A stretch of 64,000 nt of DNA from Methylosinus sp. Sm6 (GCF_019802345.1 NZ_JAINDZ010000019.1:1-64000), one strand, 5' to 3'; positions 9,208 to 18,062 are shown, counted from the first letter of the stretch. Numbers and translations are program-made. The notes: generated by a model from the letters alone, not told the origin.

Positions 9208-9828
9208 ATGACTCGAGTGGCGGGTGGACTCTTCAGGCGCGATCGTTCGTCTCCGGAGCGGCTGTCGCGGACGGTCGCGGAACGGCTCGAGCGGCTGCTC
9301 AATCGCCGTGGACGCTCGCTGGCCCGCCTGTCCGAGCAGAGCGGCATAGAAGGGGACGAGCTCGCGCGGATCGCCGCCGGACGTCAGGCTCCTTCGCTCG
9401 GCCATCTCTGGCGCATCGCCAATGCGCTCGGCGTTCCCTTCGGCAGCCTCGTCGCCTCCAAGGAACGCCAGGGCGTGCTCGTGATCCGCAAAAGCGAGCC
9501 GCAGGCGGTCGAGTCCGTCGGCGGGGCCTTCGTCTCGCGCGCGCTCTACCCCTATGACTGCCGCCGGCCGGTCGAATTCTATCACCTCACCATCGGACCC
9601 AATCACCTCGAGCGCTCCGAGGCCCATGCGCCGGGCACCAAGGAAAATCTCGTCGTCGCGCGCGGCTCGATCGAGGTCGTCGTCGGACGAGAGCCGGCGG
9701 TGCAGCTCGACGAAGGCGACGCCGTCGATTTCCTCGCCGACGTGCCGCACAGCTATCGCAATCTCGGCGTCGTTCCGGCGACGGTCTATCTCGTCATGTC
9801 CTATACGGACGCCGACGAGGAGGGGTGA
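9208..9828 (+). CDS. XRE-cupin transcriptional regulator
   Basis: A 206-residue regulator. It has an N-terminal XRE helix-turn-helix (about residues 20-80: ERLLNRRGRSLARLSEQSGI to LWRIANALGVPFGSLV) and a C-terminal cupin (about residues 120-200: GTKENLVVARGSIEVVV and LDEGDAVDFLADVPHSYRN). This architecture senses small molecules in several sulfur, amino-acid and aromatic pathways. It lies between the serine acetyltransferase operon (divergent) and the encapsulin gene (same strand), so it is a candidate regulator of either. The start is supported by AGAGGA about 8 bases upstream; an overlapping ATG 4 bases earlier is out of frame. Confidence 0.92.
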   Translation: MTRVAGGLFRRDRSSPERLSRTVAERLERLLNRRGRSLARLSEQSGIEGDELARIAAGRQAPSLGHLWRIANALGVPFGSLVASKERQGVLVIRKSEPQAVESVGGAFVSRALYPYDCRRPVEFYHLTIGPNHLERSEAHAPGTKENLVVARGSIEVVVGREPAVQLDEGDAVDFLADVPHSYRNLGVVPATVYLVMSYTDADEEG

Positions 9829-9870
9829 AGCGGCGGCGCCGGCCTCGGACAGTCCGAGCAGTAGACCGTT

Positions 9871-9899
9871 TTGATAGACGTATACAAACCAAATATATT
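9871..9899 (+). promoter_or_regulatory. promoter of the encapsulin-desulfurase operon
   Basis: TTGATA (9871-9876) and TATATT (9894-9899) are separated by exactly 17 bases in an AT-rich island that stands out in this GC-rich window. Predicted transcription start is near 9906, giving a leader of about 185 bases before the encapsulin ATG. Confidence 0.6.
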
Positions 9900-9916
9900 T
9901 GAAGAACATTGCAAAT

Positions 9917-9933
9917 GTAGAATAATTTTCTAC
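9917..9933. promoter_or_regulatory. palindrome at the encapsulin transcription start
   Basis: GTAGAATAATTTTCTAC is a perfect inverted repeat with 6-base arms and a 5-base AT-rich centre. It lies about 10 bases downstream of the predicted start of transcription, a normal place for a repressor site. Which regulator binds it is unknown; the Rrf2 protein (13396) and XRE-cupin protein (9208) are the local candidates. Confidence 0.5.
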
Positions 9934-9977
9934 TACGAATACTATTGATCGCCGCGGGGCAATCTCGTAGGGATGAC

Positions 9978-10000
9978 GAGCGGCGTCCAAATCGCCGCTC
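9978..10000 (+). promoter_or_regulatory. hairpin in the encapsulin mRNA leader
   Basis: GAGCGGCG and CGCCGCTC form a perfect 8-base stem with a 7-base loop. There is no T-tract after it, so it is a leader structure rather than a standard terminator. Confidence 0.45.
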
Positions 10001-10091
10001 CTTTCGATGACGGCCGGACGTTATTCGGCGCCGCGCGGCGAGCATCCGCCGGCGCCGGGCGCCTCGTTCAATCGCCCCGAGGTATGATTCA

Positions 10092-11039
10092 ATGACCACC
10101 GAACCCGAAGTCCGACGGACGCTGAGCGAATCCGCGGCCCGTCAGCTCGCCAATGCGACGAAGACGAGAGCGCAATGGTCGGGCATAACGCCGCGCTGGC
10201 TCGTGTCCTTCCTGCCATGGACGCCGGTCGAGGCCGGCATTTATCGCCTCAACCGCGTGCGCGAGGATCGCGCGCTCACCGACGCCGACGTGACCTGCAG
10301 CCCGGCCCGCGACCGCGACGCCGATCTGCCCGAGACCTTCGTCGATTACGAGGATCATCCGCGCGAATATTCGATGAATGCGGTGACCACGGTTCTAGAC
10401 GTGCAGACGCGCGTCTCCGATCTCTACAGCCATCCCTACGATCAGATTCAGGAGCAGGTTCGTCTGCTCACCGAAAAGGTCAAGGAGAAGCAGGAGAGCG
10501 AGCTCATCAACAATCCGGAATATGGATTGCTCGCCAATGCGCATCCGTCGATGAAGATCAGGACGCGCACGGGCGCTCCCACGCCCGACGACCTCGACGA
10601 GCTCATCGCCCGCGTCTGGAAGGAGCCGGCCTTTTTCCTCGCCCATCCGCGCGCCATCGCCTCCTTCGGCCGCGAATGCACGCGCCGCGGCGTGCCGCCG
10701 CCGACCGTGACCTTGTTCGGCTCGCCCTTCCTCACCTGGCGCGGCCTGCCGCTGGTGCCGAGCGACAAGCTGTTCATCGACGAGGCGGGCAAGACCAATA
10801 TTCTGCTGCTGCGCACGGGCGAGAAGAAGCAGGGCGTCATCGGCCTGTTCCAGCCGGGCATTCCGGGCGAGGTGGCGCCGAGCCTCTCGGTGCGCTTCAT
10901 GGGCATCAACCGCAAGGCGATCGCCTCCTATCTCATCTCGCTCTATTGCTCGGCGGCCGTGCTGACGCATGACGCGCTCGGCGTGCTCGAGGGCGTCGAG
11001 GTCGGCAAATATCACGATTATCCCGACAAATATGTCTGA
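10092..11039 (+). CDS. family 2A encapsulin shell protein (SrpI-like)
   Basis: A 315-residue HK97-fold shell protein of the family 2A encapsulins, the group of SrpI from Synechococcus elongatus (306 residues). Recognisable segments are LPWTPVEAGIYRLNRV near the N-terminus, the E-loop/P-domain region FVDYEDHPREYSMNAVTTVL and VSDLYSHPYDQIQEQVRLL, and the C-terminal GVEVGKYHDYPDKYV. It would assemble into a protein compartment in the cytoplasm. Known family 2A shells package a cysteine desulfurase whose gene is adjacent, and exactly that gene follows here. GAGGT precedes the ATG. The gene has its own promoter and leader and ends about 68 bases before the desulfurase start. Confidence 0.93.
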   Translation: MTTEPEVRRTLSESAARQLANATKTRAQWSGITPRWLVSFLPWTPVEAGIYRLNRVREDRALTDADVTCSPARDRDADLPETFVDYEDHPREYSMNAVTTVLDVQTRVSDLYSHPYDQIQEQVRLLTEKVKEKQESELINNPEYGLLANAHPSMKIRTRTGAPTPDDLDELIARVWKEPAFFLAHPRAIASFGRECTRRGVPPPTVTLFGSPFLTWRGLPLVPSDKLFIDEAGKTNILLLRTGEKKQGVIGLFQPGIPGEVAPSLSVRFMGINRKAIASYLISLYCSAAVLTHDALGVLEGVEVGKYHDYPDKYV

Positions 11040-11106
11040 CGCCGATGCGCTGGCGGCCGCGTCGCCGGCGCGCGCATTGTCGAGACTGCTACTTAAGAGA
11101 GCGATC

Positions 11107-13305
11107 ATGTCTTCTGCGCTTTCCCAGCCCGCGGGTTTCGGCGCGACGTCTCCGGACGCGCCGTCGCAAGAGGCTCTGACGCGCCATGGCGCGCCGGCCT
11201 TTCCCGATCCGGCCATGATCGCCCGCATCGCCAACGCCTTTTTCCAGGCCTCGCCCGATGAGCAGCCGACGACGCTCTCGCCCGGCGCGCCGATCGTGCC
11301 GCCCATGCTGCCCGAAGCGCCGGCGCCCTCCGTCGTCACCAGCGTCGCGCCGCTCGCGCCGGCGCGCCCGCCTCTGGGCCCGCCCGATCTTCCGCCGACG
11401 ACGATCCCCTCCATGGCGCCGACGCCCAATCTCTCCGCGCCTTCCGCGCCGATCGGCCTGCAACCGGCGGTTCCGCCCTATGGCCTCTCGGATGTTCCGC
11501 AGCCGGGCGCATCGGCCGGCGCCTTCGAGCCGGGCAGCCCGGCCGCGGCGACGATCGACTATTCGGCGATCCCCGGCTCTTTGACTCCGCTCGGCGGCGC
11601 GTCGCCCGTGCAGGCGCCGGCGCCCTATGGCGGCTATGATCCGGGCTCGGTTCCGGGAGGCGTGAAAGCCACGCCGGCCGACAATCTCTATTTTCTGCAT
11701 GATCGGTCGCCCGTCGCCGCCCCGTCCGACCCGTCCCTCTCGCTCGTCGACCGCCATGACGTCGACGCGCCGGCAGCGGGCGGCGCCGGCGCTCCCGGCG
11801 CCGCGCCGGAGACCTTCGCCTATTCGGGCCCGTCGGCAGCCGATCCGCATCGCCTCTCCGATAGCGTCGCGCTCGGGACCCCGAACATCGCCCTGCCGGC
11901 TCTCTCCGGCCAGGAGCGCAGTTTCGCGCCGGGCGCGGCCGGACCGGCGGCGACCGACTCTCTTTATTTCCTGGACCGCGTCGGGGCGGTCCCCGCCGCG
12001 CCGGTCCCCGCTGCGGAGGAGCCGCAGGGCTTTGCGCCGCAGCTCGTCGCCCATGCGCCGGCGAGCCGCGGCGCGTTCGATCCTTACGCCGTGAAACGCG
12101 ACTTCCCGATCCTGCAGCAGCAGGTGCACGGCAAGCCGCTGGTCTGGCTCGACAACGCCGCCACCACGCAGAAGCCGCAGGCGGTCATCGACCGGCTCGC
12201 GCATTTCTACGAATATGAGAACTCCAACATCCATCGCGCCGCTCATGCGCTGGCGGCGCGATCGACCGACGCCTATGAGGCGGCGCGCGAGAAGGTGCGG
12301 CGCTTCCTGAAAGCGCCGTCGGTGAAGAACATCATCTTCGTGCGCGGAGCGACGGAAGCGATCAATCTCGTCGCGCAGGCCTGGGGCCGGCGCAATGTGC
12401 AGGCGGGCGACGAGATCGTCGTCTCCTTTCTCGAGCATCACGCCAATATCGTGCCCTGGCAGCAGCTCTGCGCCGAAAAAGGCGCGCGGCTGCGCGTCGC
12501 GCCGGTGGATGATCGCGGCCAGATCATTCTCGAGGAATACGAGAAGCTGCTGAACCCCAAGACGCGCATCGTCGCGGTGACGCAGGTTTCCAATGCGCTC
12601 GGCACGGTGACGCCCGTACGCGACATCACGGCGATGGCGCATCGCCATGGCGCGCGCGTGCTGATCGACGGCGCGCAGTCGGTCTCGCATATGCCGGTCG
12701 ACATGCCGGCGATCGGCTGCGATTTCTTCGTCTTCTCCGGTCATAAGGTGTTCGGCCCGACCGGCATCGGCGTCGTCTATGGCAGGGACGAGGTCCTCGC
12801 CGATATGCCGCCCTGGCAGGGCGGCGGCAATATGATCGCCGACGTCACCTTCGAGAAGACCATCTATCAGGGGGCGCCCGAGCGCTTCGAGGCGGGCACC
12901 GGCAATATCGCCGACGCCGTCGGCCTCGGCGCCGCGCTCGATTATGTCGAATCGATCGGCATGGAGATCATCGCCCGCTATGAGCACGACCTGCTCGTCT
13001 ACGCGACCGAGAAGATGCGGCTCGTGCCGGGGCTGAAATTCATCGGCACGGCGGCGGAGAAGGCCAGCGTGCTCTCCTTCGTGCTCGACGGCCACCGCAC
13101 CGAGGACGTGGGCAAGGCGCTCGACCGTGAAGGAATCGCCGTGCGCGCCGGGCATCATTGCGCGCAGCCGATACTGCGCCGCTTCGGCCTCGAGGCGACC
13201 GTGCGTCCCTCGCTCGCCTTCTACAACACTTGCGCGGATGTCGACGCGCTCGTCGCCGCGCTGCTGCGCCTGCAGAGCGGAGGCGCCGCCCGCGTTCGTG
13301 CGTGA
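11107..13305 (+). CDS. encapsulated SufS-type cysteine desulfurase cargo
   Basis: A 732-residue protein with two parts. Residues 1 to about 320 are low-complexity and rich in Pro, Ala and Gly, the disordered cargo-loading region of family 2A encapsulin cargo. Residues from about 322 are a complete SufS/CsdA-type cysteine desulfurase. The PLP Schiff-base lysine is Lys547 (FSGHK) and the catalytic cysteine is Cys685 (RAGHHCAQP). It takes sulfur from cysteine, leaving alanine. Two related motifs, DNLYFLHDRSP (192-202) and DSLYFLDR (284-291), sit in the disordered part and are probable shell-docking elements. ATG 11107 is chosen because AAGAGAG lies just upstream; ATG 11032, overlapping the encapsulin stop, would add 25 residues. 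Confidence 0.92.
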   Translation: MSSALSQPAGFGATSPDAPSQEALTRHGAPAFPDPAMIARIANAFFQASPDEQPTTLSPGAPIVPPMLPEAPAPSVVTSVAPLAPARPPLGPPDLPPTTIPSMAPTPNLSAPSAPIGLQPAVPPYGLSDVPQPGASAGAFEPGSPAAATIDYSAIPGSLTPLGGASPVQAPAPYGGYDPGSVPGGVKATPADNLYFLHDRSPVAAPSDPSLSLVDRHDVDAPAAGGAGAPGAAPETFAYSGPSAADPHRLSDSVALGTPNIALPALSGQERSFAPGAAGPAATDSLYFLDRVGAVPAAPVPAAEEPQGFAPQLVAHAPASRGAFDPYAVKRDFPILQQQVHGKPLVWLDNAATTQKPQAVIDRLAHFYEYENSNIHRAAHALAARSTDAYEAAREKVRRFLKAPSVKNIIFVRGATEAINLVAQAWGRRNVQAGDEIVVSFLEHHANIVPWQQLCAEKGARLRVAPVDDRGQIILEEYEKLLNPKTRIVAVTQVSNALGTVTPVRDITAMAHRHGARVLIDGAQSVSHMPVDMPAIGCDFFVFSGHKVFGPTGIGVVYGRDEVLADMPPWQGGGNMIADVTFEKTIYQGAPERFEAGTGNIADAVGLGAALDYVESIGMEIIARYEHDLLVYATEKMRLVPGLKFIGTAAEKASVLSFVLDGHRTEDVGKALDREGIAVRAGHHCAQPILRRFGLEATVRPSLAFYNTCADVDALVAALLRLQSGGAARVRA

Positions 13306-13322
13306 GCGCCCCACCCCGGCCC

Positions 13323-13340
13323 TCCCCCGCTTCGCGGGAG
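13323..13340 (+). repeat. small hairpin after the desulfurase gene
   Basis: CTCCC-CGC-TTC-GCGGGAG-type imperfect hairpin within 20 bases of the desulfurase stop. It lacks a T-tract and resembles the short palindromes scattered between Rhizobiales genes. Confidence 0.35.
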
Positions 13341-13359
13341 AGGTTGCCCATGAAGCTTT

Positions 13360-13370
13360 CATAGTCTATG
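13360..13370. promoter_or_regulatory. CATAG-T-CTATG palindrome before the Rrf2 gene
   Basis: Perfect 5-base arms around one base, followed by a further CATAG half-site at 13376-13380. It lies 26-36 bases upstream of the Rrf2 start, so it is a candidate autoregulatory operator. Confidence 0.45.
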
Positions 13371-13395
13371 GTCTTCATAGACGGAGAGCGGCGCT

Positions 13396-13839
13396 TTGTT
13401 GACCAAAAAGGGCAAATACGGCCTCAAGGCGATGGCGCATCTCGCGCGATTTGCTCCCGGGCGCCCTGTGCCCGTGCTGGAGATCGCGACGACTCAGAAC
13501 ATCCCGAAAAAATTCCTCGACGCGATCCTCTGCGAGCTGCGCAACTGCGGCTATGTCGTCTCGAAAATGGGAAAGGGCGGCGGATATACGCTCGCCCGGC
13601 CGGCGGACCAAATCACCGTCGGCGATATCGTTCGCGCGCTCGACGGCCCGCTCGCCCCGCTGCCCTGCGCCAGCAAGACCCGCTATCGCCCGTGTGACGA
13701 CTGCGGCAATGTCGAGCGCTGCGCGGTGAGGCTGGTGATGCGCGACGCCCAGCGCGCGCTGTCCGGCGTGCTCGACAATTGCACGCTCGCGCGCGCCTGC
13801 GAATTGGCCGAGACCATTCCGCTCTGCTATCACATTTGA
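13396..13839 (+). CDS. Rrf2-family transcriptional regulator with a Cys cluster
   Basis: A 147-residue Rrf2 protein. The winged helix-turn-helix covers about residues 1-85 (KKGKYGLKAMAHLA, IPKKFLDAILCELRNCGYV, KGGGYTLARPADQITVGDIV). Four cysteines (Cys91, Cys100, Cys103, Cys109) form a likely Fe-S or redox-sensing cluster; the spacing differs from IscR (C-x5-C-x5-C). Rrf2 proteins commonly control Fe-S assembly, cysteine synthesis or iron genes. The start is TTG (13396 or the adjacent TTG 13399), with GGAGAG about 8 bases upstream; no in-frame ATG exists nearby. It follows the encapsulin-desulfurase pair by 90 bases and precedes the exported redox cluster, so it is the leading candidate regulator of both. 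Confidence 0.9.
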   Translation: MLTKKGKYGLKAMAHLARFAPGRPVPVLEIATTQNIPKKFLDAILCELRNCGYVVSKMGKGGGYTLARPADQITVGDIVRALDGPLAPLPCASKTRYRPCDDCGNVERCAVRLVMRDAQRALSGVLDNCTLARACELAETIPLCYHI

Positions 13840-13973
13840 AAGCGCGCGCCAGCCCTCGCCGCAAAGCCCCGCCCCCTCGCACATCTTCTCTCTGATCGGC
13901 AGCCGAGCGCCGACGTCGAGGGGCCGCGCGTCGTGCGCGGCCGCTCCGTAGGCCCCGAGGATTTTTTGTTTTA

Positions 13974-13990
13974 TACCTATCTAATAGGTA
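13974..13990. promoter_or_regulatory. TACCTAT-CTA-ATAGGTA palindrome before the redox cluster
   Basis: Perfect 7-base arms with a 3-base centre inside an AT-rich stretch (13961-14005) upstream of the DUF1549 gene. It shares the CTAT/ATAG core with sites at 13360, 21942 and 24590. Confidence 0.5.
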
Positions 13991-14119
13991 GACATTATAC
14001 GAATTCGAGCCTAGAGTTTGCCGACTGCCCGCCACAAAGAGACCTCTCTCTGCGAGCGCGGCGCCCCATGTCGCCGAAGAAACTCCAAGCCTTTTCGAAC
14101 CGATCGAGGTTGCGCGCAT

Positions 14120-16456
14120 ATGACGAAGACCCTGAGACGATCCGCGTTCACTTTGCTGCTGAGCGCCTCGGCGAGCGTCCTCGCCCTCGCCGAAGAAAAC
14201 AAGTCCGCCTCTCCCGGCGCCGCCAGTGAGCCGCCGGCGCGCGCAGCCAGGCTCCATTGGGCCTGGCAGCCCGTTCAAGCGCCCGCCATTCCGGCCGTCG
14301 ACCAGAAGCAATGGGTGCGTTCGCCCCTCGACGCATTCGTTCTCGCCAAGATCCGCGCCAACGGACTGACGCCGTCGCCGGATACCGATCGCGCGACCTT
14401 CATCCGCCGCGCGACGCTCGACGCCTGGGGAGTTATTCCGACGCCGGAGGAGGTCGTCGCCTTCGTCGAGGATCAGAGCCCCGAGGCCTATGAGAAAGTG
14501 ATCGACCGGCTCCTCGCCTCGCCGCGCTACGGAGAGCGTCAGGCTCGCTTCTGGCTGGATCTCGCCCGCTATGCGGACAGCTCGGGCTTTCAGAACGACA
14601 CTGCGCGGCCGAACATGTTTCGCTATCGCGACTATGTGATCAAGGCCTTCAACGAGGACAAGCCCTATTCGCAATTCATCCGCGAGCAGATCGCGGGCGA
14701 CGAGATCGCGCCGGGCAATCAGGACGTGCTGGTCGCGACCGGGTTTCTCGCCGGCTATCCGGACAACAGCAATTCGCGCGACCTCGTGCAGCGCAAATAT
14801 CAGATCACGACCGACATGACCGACACGGTCGGTCAGGCGATCCTCGGCACGACGGTCGGCTGCGCGCGCTGCCACAATCACAAGAGCGACAAGTTCACGC
14901 AGAAGGACTATTTTTCGCTGCAGGCGTTTTTCGCCAATACCGCCTTCGATGAGAAAATCTCCGCCCGCAAAGGCGAGGTGGAGACCGCCTTCGAGAAGGA
15001 ACGGGCGATCTACGACGAGGCGACCAAGGCCATCCGCGCCCGTCAGAAAGAGATTATCGATTCGGTCCGCGAGGCGGCGTACAAATATCACAAGGAGCGC
15101 TATCTCACCGACAGCCGCGAGTCGATCTTCAAGCCGAAGGATCAATGGACCGCGCTCGATCGCTGGGTCAATCATCGGCTCGACGCGGTGACCGACGACA
15201 CTCAGCTCGGAGCCTATCTGCGCTACACAGCGGACGACAAGACCTCGCCGGATCACAATGCGGAGATCGTCAAGAAGGCCGAGGAATATCTGAAGCTCAC
15301 CGCCGAGCTGCGCAAGTTTCAAAATTTGCGTCCGACCAAGGGCTCTCTCAACTACACCGCGGCGACCGAGCTCGGCCACAGCGACGCGCCGCCGACTCAT
15401 GTTCTCTTCGTCGGCAATCACGAGAAGCCGCTCGAAGAAGTGCCGCCAGCCTTTCCGGAGGCGTTGACCAGCGAGAAGCCGAACATCAAGCCGACCGCGA
15501 CATCGTCCGGCCGCCGCACGGCGCTCGCCGATTGGCTCGTGAGCGACAGAAATCCGCTCACCGCGCGCGTGTTCGTCAATCGCGTGTGGAACCAATATTT
15601 CGGCAAGGGCATCGTCGGCACGGTGAGCGACTTCGGCAAGGCCGGCGACAAGCCGACCAATCAGGAGCTGCTCGATTTCCTGGCCTACAGCTTCGTGCAG
15701 GACGGCTGGAGCGTGAAGAAATTGCATCGCGCAATTCTTCTCTCCTCCACCTATCGTCAATCCTCCGCCCATCGCGAGGATGTCGCCAAGGCCGACCCCG
15801 ACAACAAGCTCGTCGCCGTGTTCCCGCGCAAGCGACTCGAAGCGGAAGAAATTCGCGACTCGATTCTCGTCGCCTCGGGCAAGCTGAACGAGCAGATCGG
15901 CGGCCCGAGCGTGTTTCCGCCCATTCCGGCCAATCTGACCGGCGGCGGCAACTTCAACTTCGATCCGTCCTGGACGACGGCCAAAGACAAGAAGGATTTC
16001 AACCGCCGCAGCCTCTACATCTTCACGCGGCGAAGCCTGCCCTATCCGCTGCTCGAAACCTTCGACATGGCAAATTCGCAGCAGATCCACAGCAAGCGTG
16101 ACGTCACCACGACGCCGCTGCAGGCGCTGACGCTCTACAACAGCGACATCGTGTTCGAATGGTCGCAGGCGCTCGCCGGACGCGTGATCGAAGAGGCCGG
16201 CGCCGACGAAACGGCGCAGATCGACAGGCTCTATCTCGTGCTGTTCGGCCGCAAGCCTTCGGACGCCGAGCGCTCGGCTCTGCTCGCCTTTCTCGATCGG
16301 CATCGCAGCACGATCGCCGGCAAAGGAGAGGACGGCAAGCTCTCGCTGGCCTTGCCGATCGTGAAGGCCAAATTCGTCGATCCGCTGCGCGCATCGGCCT
16401 TCGTCGATCTCGTGCATACCGTCGTGAACAGCAATGATTTCGTCTACCGCTTCTGA
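14120..16456 (+). CDS. exported DUF1549/DUF1553 protein with a haem c motif
   Basis: A 778-residue protein with a signal peptide (MTKTLRRSAFTLLLSASASV). It has an N-terminal DUF1549 domain (about residues 65-270: SPLDAFVLAKIRANGLTPSP, FIRRATLDAWGVIPTPEEV, RYADSSGF) and a C-terminal DUF1553 domain (about 460-750: RTALADWLVSDRNPLTARVF, NRVWNQYFGKGIVGTVSDFG). A CARCH haem-attachment motif is at residues 248-252. The pair of domains is abundant in Planctomycetes and usually found beside DUF1501 proteins, as here; the activity of neither is established. It probably works in the periplasm as an electron-carrying component. It begins the exported redox cluster, with the DUF1501 gene 28 bases downstream. 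Confidence 0.88.
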   Translation: MTKTLRRSAFTLLLSASASVLALAEENKSASPGAASEPPARAARLHWAWQPVQAPAIPAVDQKQWVRSPLDAFVLAKIRANGLTPSPDTDRATFIRRATLDAWGVIPTPEEVVAFVEDQSPEAYEKVIDRLLASPRYGERQARFWLDLARYADSSGFQNDTARPNMFRYRDYVIKAFNEDKPYSQFIREQIAGDEIAPGNQDVLVATGFLAGYPDNSNSRDLVQRKYQITTDMTDTVGQAILGTTVGCARCHNHKSDKFTQKDYFSLQAFFANTAFDEKISARKGEVETAFEKERAIYDEATKAIRARQKEIIDSVREAAYKYHKERYLTDSRESIFKPKDQWTALDRWVNHRLDAVTDDTQLGAYLRYTADDKTSPDHNAEIVKKAEEYLKLTAELRKFQNLRPTKGSLNYTAATELGHSDAPPTHVLFVGNHEKPLEEVPPAFPEALTSEKPNIKPTATSSGRRTALADWLVSDRNPLTARVFVNRVWNQYFGKGIVGTVSDFGKAGDKPTNQELLDFLAYSFVQDGWSVKKLHRAILLSSTYRQSSAHREDVAKADPDNKLVAVFPRKRLEAEEIRDSILVASGKLNEQIGGPSVFPPIPANLTGGGNFNFDPSWTTAKDKKDFNRRSLYIFTRRSLPYPLLETFDMANSQQIHSKRDVTTTPLQALTLYNSDIVFEWSQALAGRVIEEAGADETAQIDRLYLVLFGRKPSDAERSALLAFLDRHRSTIAGKGEDGKLSLALPIVKAKFVDPLRASAFVDLVHTVVNSNDFVYRF

Positions 16457-16484
16457 AAAGGCTCCTCGATAGGAGGGAATCCGG

Positions 16485-17936
16485 ATGCTCATCAAGACTA
16501 CACGTCGCGAATGGCTGCGCAATGCGGCCTATGGCGTCGGCGGCTTCGCCGTCGGCGGAATGATGCCCGGCGGCGGCTGGTTCGGCGCGCCGCAGGCCAA
16601 TGCGGCCGCTTTCCTCGACCCGCTCGCGCGCAAGGAGCCGCATTTCCCCGCCAAGGTGAAATCGGTGATCTGGCTGCATATGGACGGCGCGCCCAGCACG
16701 ATCGATCTCTATGACTACAAGCCCGAGCTCGAGCGGCTCGCGGGACAGGAGATTCCCGCCTCCTTCCTCGAAGGGATCAAGACCAGCACGCAGGGCGGCG
16801 TCGGCAAGCTGTTCGCCTCCAAGCGCACATGGAAGCAATATGGCGAGAGCGGCGCCTGGTTCTCCGATTGGCTGCCCAATCTCGCGCAGCACGCCGACAA
16901 GCTCACTTTCATCAAGTCCAGCGTCACCATCGGCGCGACGCATGATATTTCGATCTTGAAGCTCAACACGGGCGATGTGAATCCTGGACGTCCGTCGCTC
17001 GGCTCCTGGGTGGCCTATGCGCTCGGCGCCGCCAATCCCGATCTGCCGCCTTACGTCGTGCTTTATGGCGGAAAGCGTGAGCCGCGCGCCGGCTCGGTGA
17101 ATTGGAGCTCGGGCTTCCTGCCGGCCGTCTATCAGGGCACGGCGTTCCGCCCCGGCGCGCAGCCGATCCTCTATCAGGCGCCGCCGGAGCTGATCGGCCT
17201 GCAGCAGCAGCGCGAGAGCCTCGATCTCCTCAAGACGCTCAATGATCTGCGGTCCGCAGCGCGTCCGGAGGATTCCGAGCTCGCCGCGCGCACCAATTCC
17301 TATGATCTCGCCTATCGCATGGAGGCGACGGCGCCGGAGGCGGTCGATCTCGCGAAGGAGTCCGCCGCGACCAAGGCGCTCTACGGTATCGACCAGGACG
17401 CGACCCAGGACATGGGCACCGTGCTGCTGCGCGCGCGCCGCCTCGTGGAGCGCAATGTGCGCTTCGTCCATGTGGTGTCGGGGCCAGTCGAGCAGGCGGG
17501 CGACGATGATCGGAGCTGGGACGCGCATCGCCAGCTCGAGAAAAATCACTCGGCCCATACGCGCGCGATCGACAAGCCGGTCGCAGGCCTGCTCGCCGAT
17601 CTCGAGGCCCGCGGCCTGCTCGATCAGACGCTCGTCGTGTGGACCTCTGAATTCGGACGCACGCCCTATGGCCAGAGCGGCGACGGCCGCGACCACAATC
17701 CGTGGGGCTATACGCAATGGCTCGCTGGCGGCGGAATCAAGCACGGCCTCACTTATGGACGCACCGACGAGCTCGGCTTGAAGACGGTCGAAAATCCGGT
17801 CGACACTTATGATCTGCACGCGACCGTGCTGCAGCTTCTCGGCCTCGATCATCTGAAGACGATCTATCATCGCGCCGGACGCGCCGAACGTCCGACGGTC
17901 GTCTACGGAAAGGTCGTCGGCGACATTCTCGCCTGA
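16485..17936 (+). CDS. Tat-exported DUF1501 protein
   Basis: A 483-residue DUF1501 protein, a family related to the alkaline phosphatase/sulfatase superfamily. The N-terminus TTRREWLRNAAYGVGGFAVG is a twin-arginine signal, so it is exported folded, perhaps with metal bound. Family segments include SVIWLHMDGAPSTIDLYDYK, LVVWTSEFGRTPYGQSGDGR and the Asp/His-rich DHNPWGYTQWLAGGG, resembling metal ligands of that superfamily. A strong AGGAGG precedes the start. It partners the DUF1549/DUF1553 protein just upstream, a gene pair that recurs in bacteria. A hydrolytic role on phosphate or sulfate esters is inferred only from the superfamily. Confidence 0.88.
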   Translation: MLIKTTRREWLRNAAYGVGGFAVGGMMPGGGWFGAPQANAAAFLDPLARKEPHFPAKVKSVIWLHMDGAPSTIDLYDYKPELERLAGQEIPASFLEGIKTSTQGGVGKLFASKRTWKQYGESGAWFSDWLPNLAQHADKLTFIKSSVTIGATHDISILKLNTGDVNPGRPSLGSWVAYALGAANPDLPPYVVLYGGKREPRAGSVNWSSGFLPAVYQGTAFRPGAQPILYQAPPELIGLQQQRESLDLLKTLNDLRSAARPEDSELAARTNSYDLAYRMEATAPEAVDLAKESAATKALYGIDQDATQDMGTVLLRARRLVERNVRFVHVVSGPVEQAGDDDRSWDAHRQLEKNHSAHTRAIDKPVAGLLADLEARGLLDQTLVVWTSEFGRTPYGQSGDGRDHNPWGYTQWLAGGGIKHGLTYGRTDELGLKTVENPVDTYDLHATVLQLLGLDHLKTIYHRAGRAERPTVVYGKVVGDILA

Positions 17937-18062
17937 GCCCAGCGCCGGGGAGGGACGACGGCGTCGTCCGCGCTCTTCTCCGGCCTCCGCCGATCGTTTC
18001 GTCCTCGATGGCGCGATCCATGGCGGGGCGCCGCGTCCTCCGGTCTCCATGTTTGTTACGAC

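Noticed and set aside
13613-16522. 969-residue minus-strand open frame
   Set aside because: It lies antisense to the DUF1549/DUF1553 gene, which has clear domains, a signal peptide and a haem motif.
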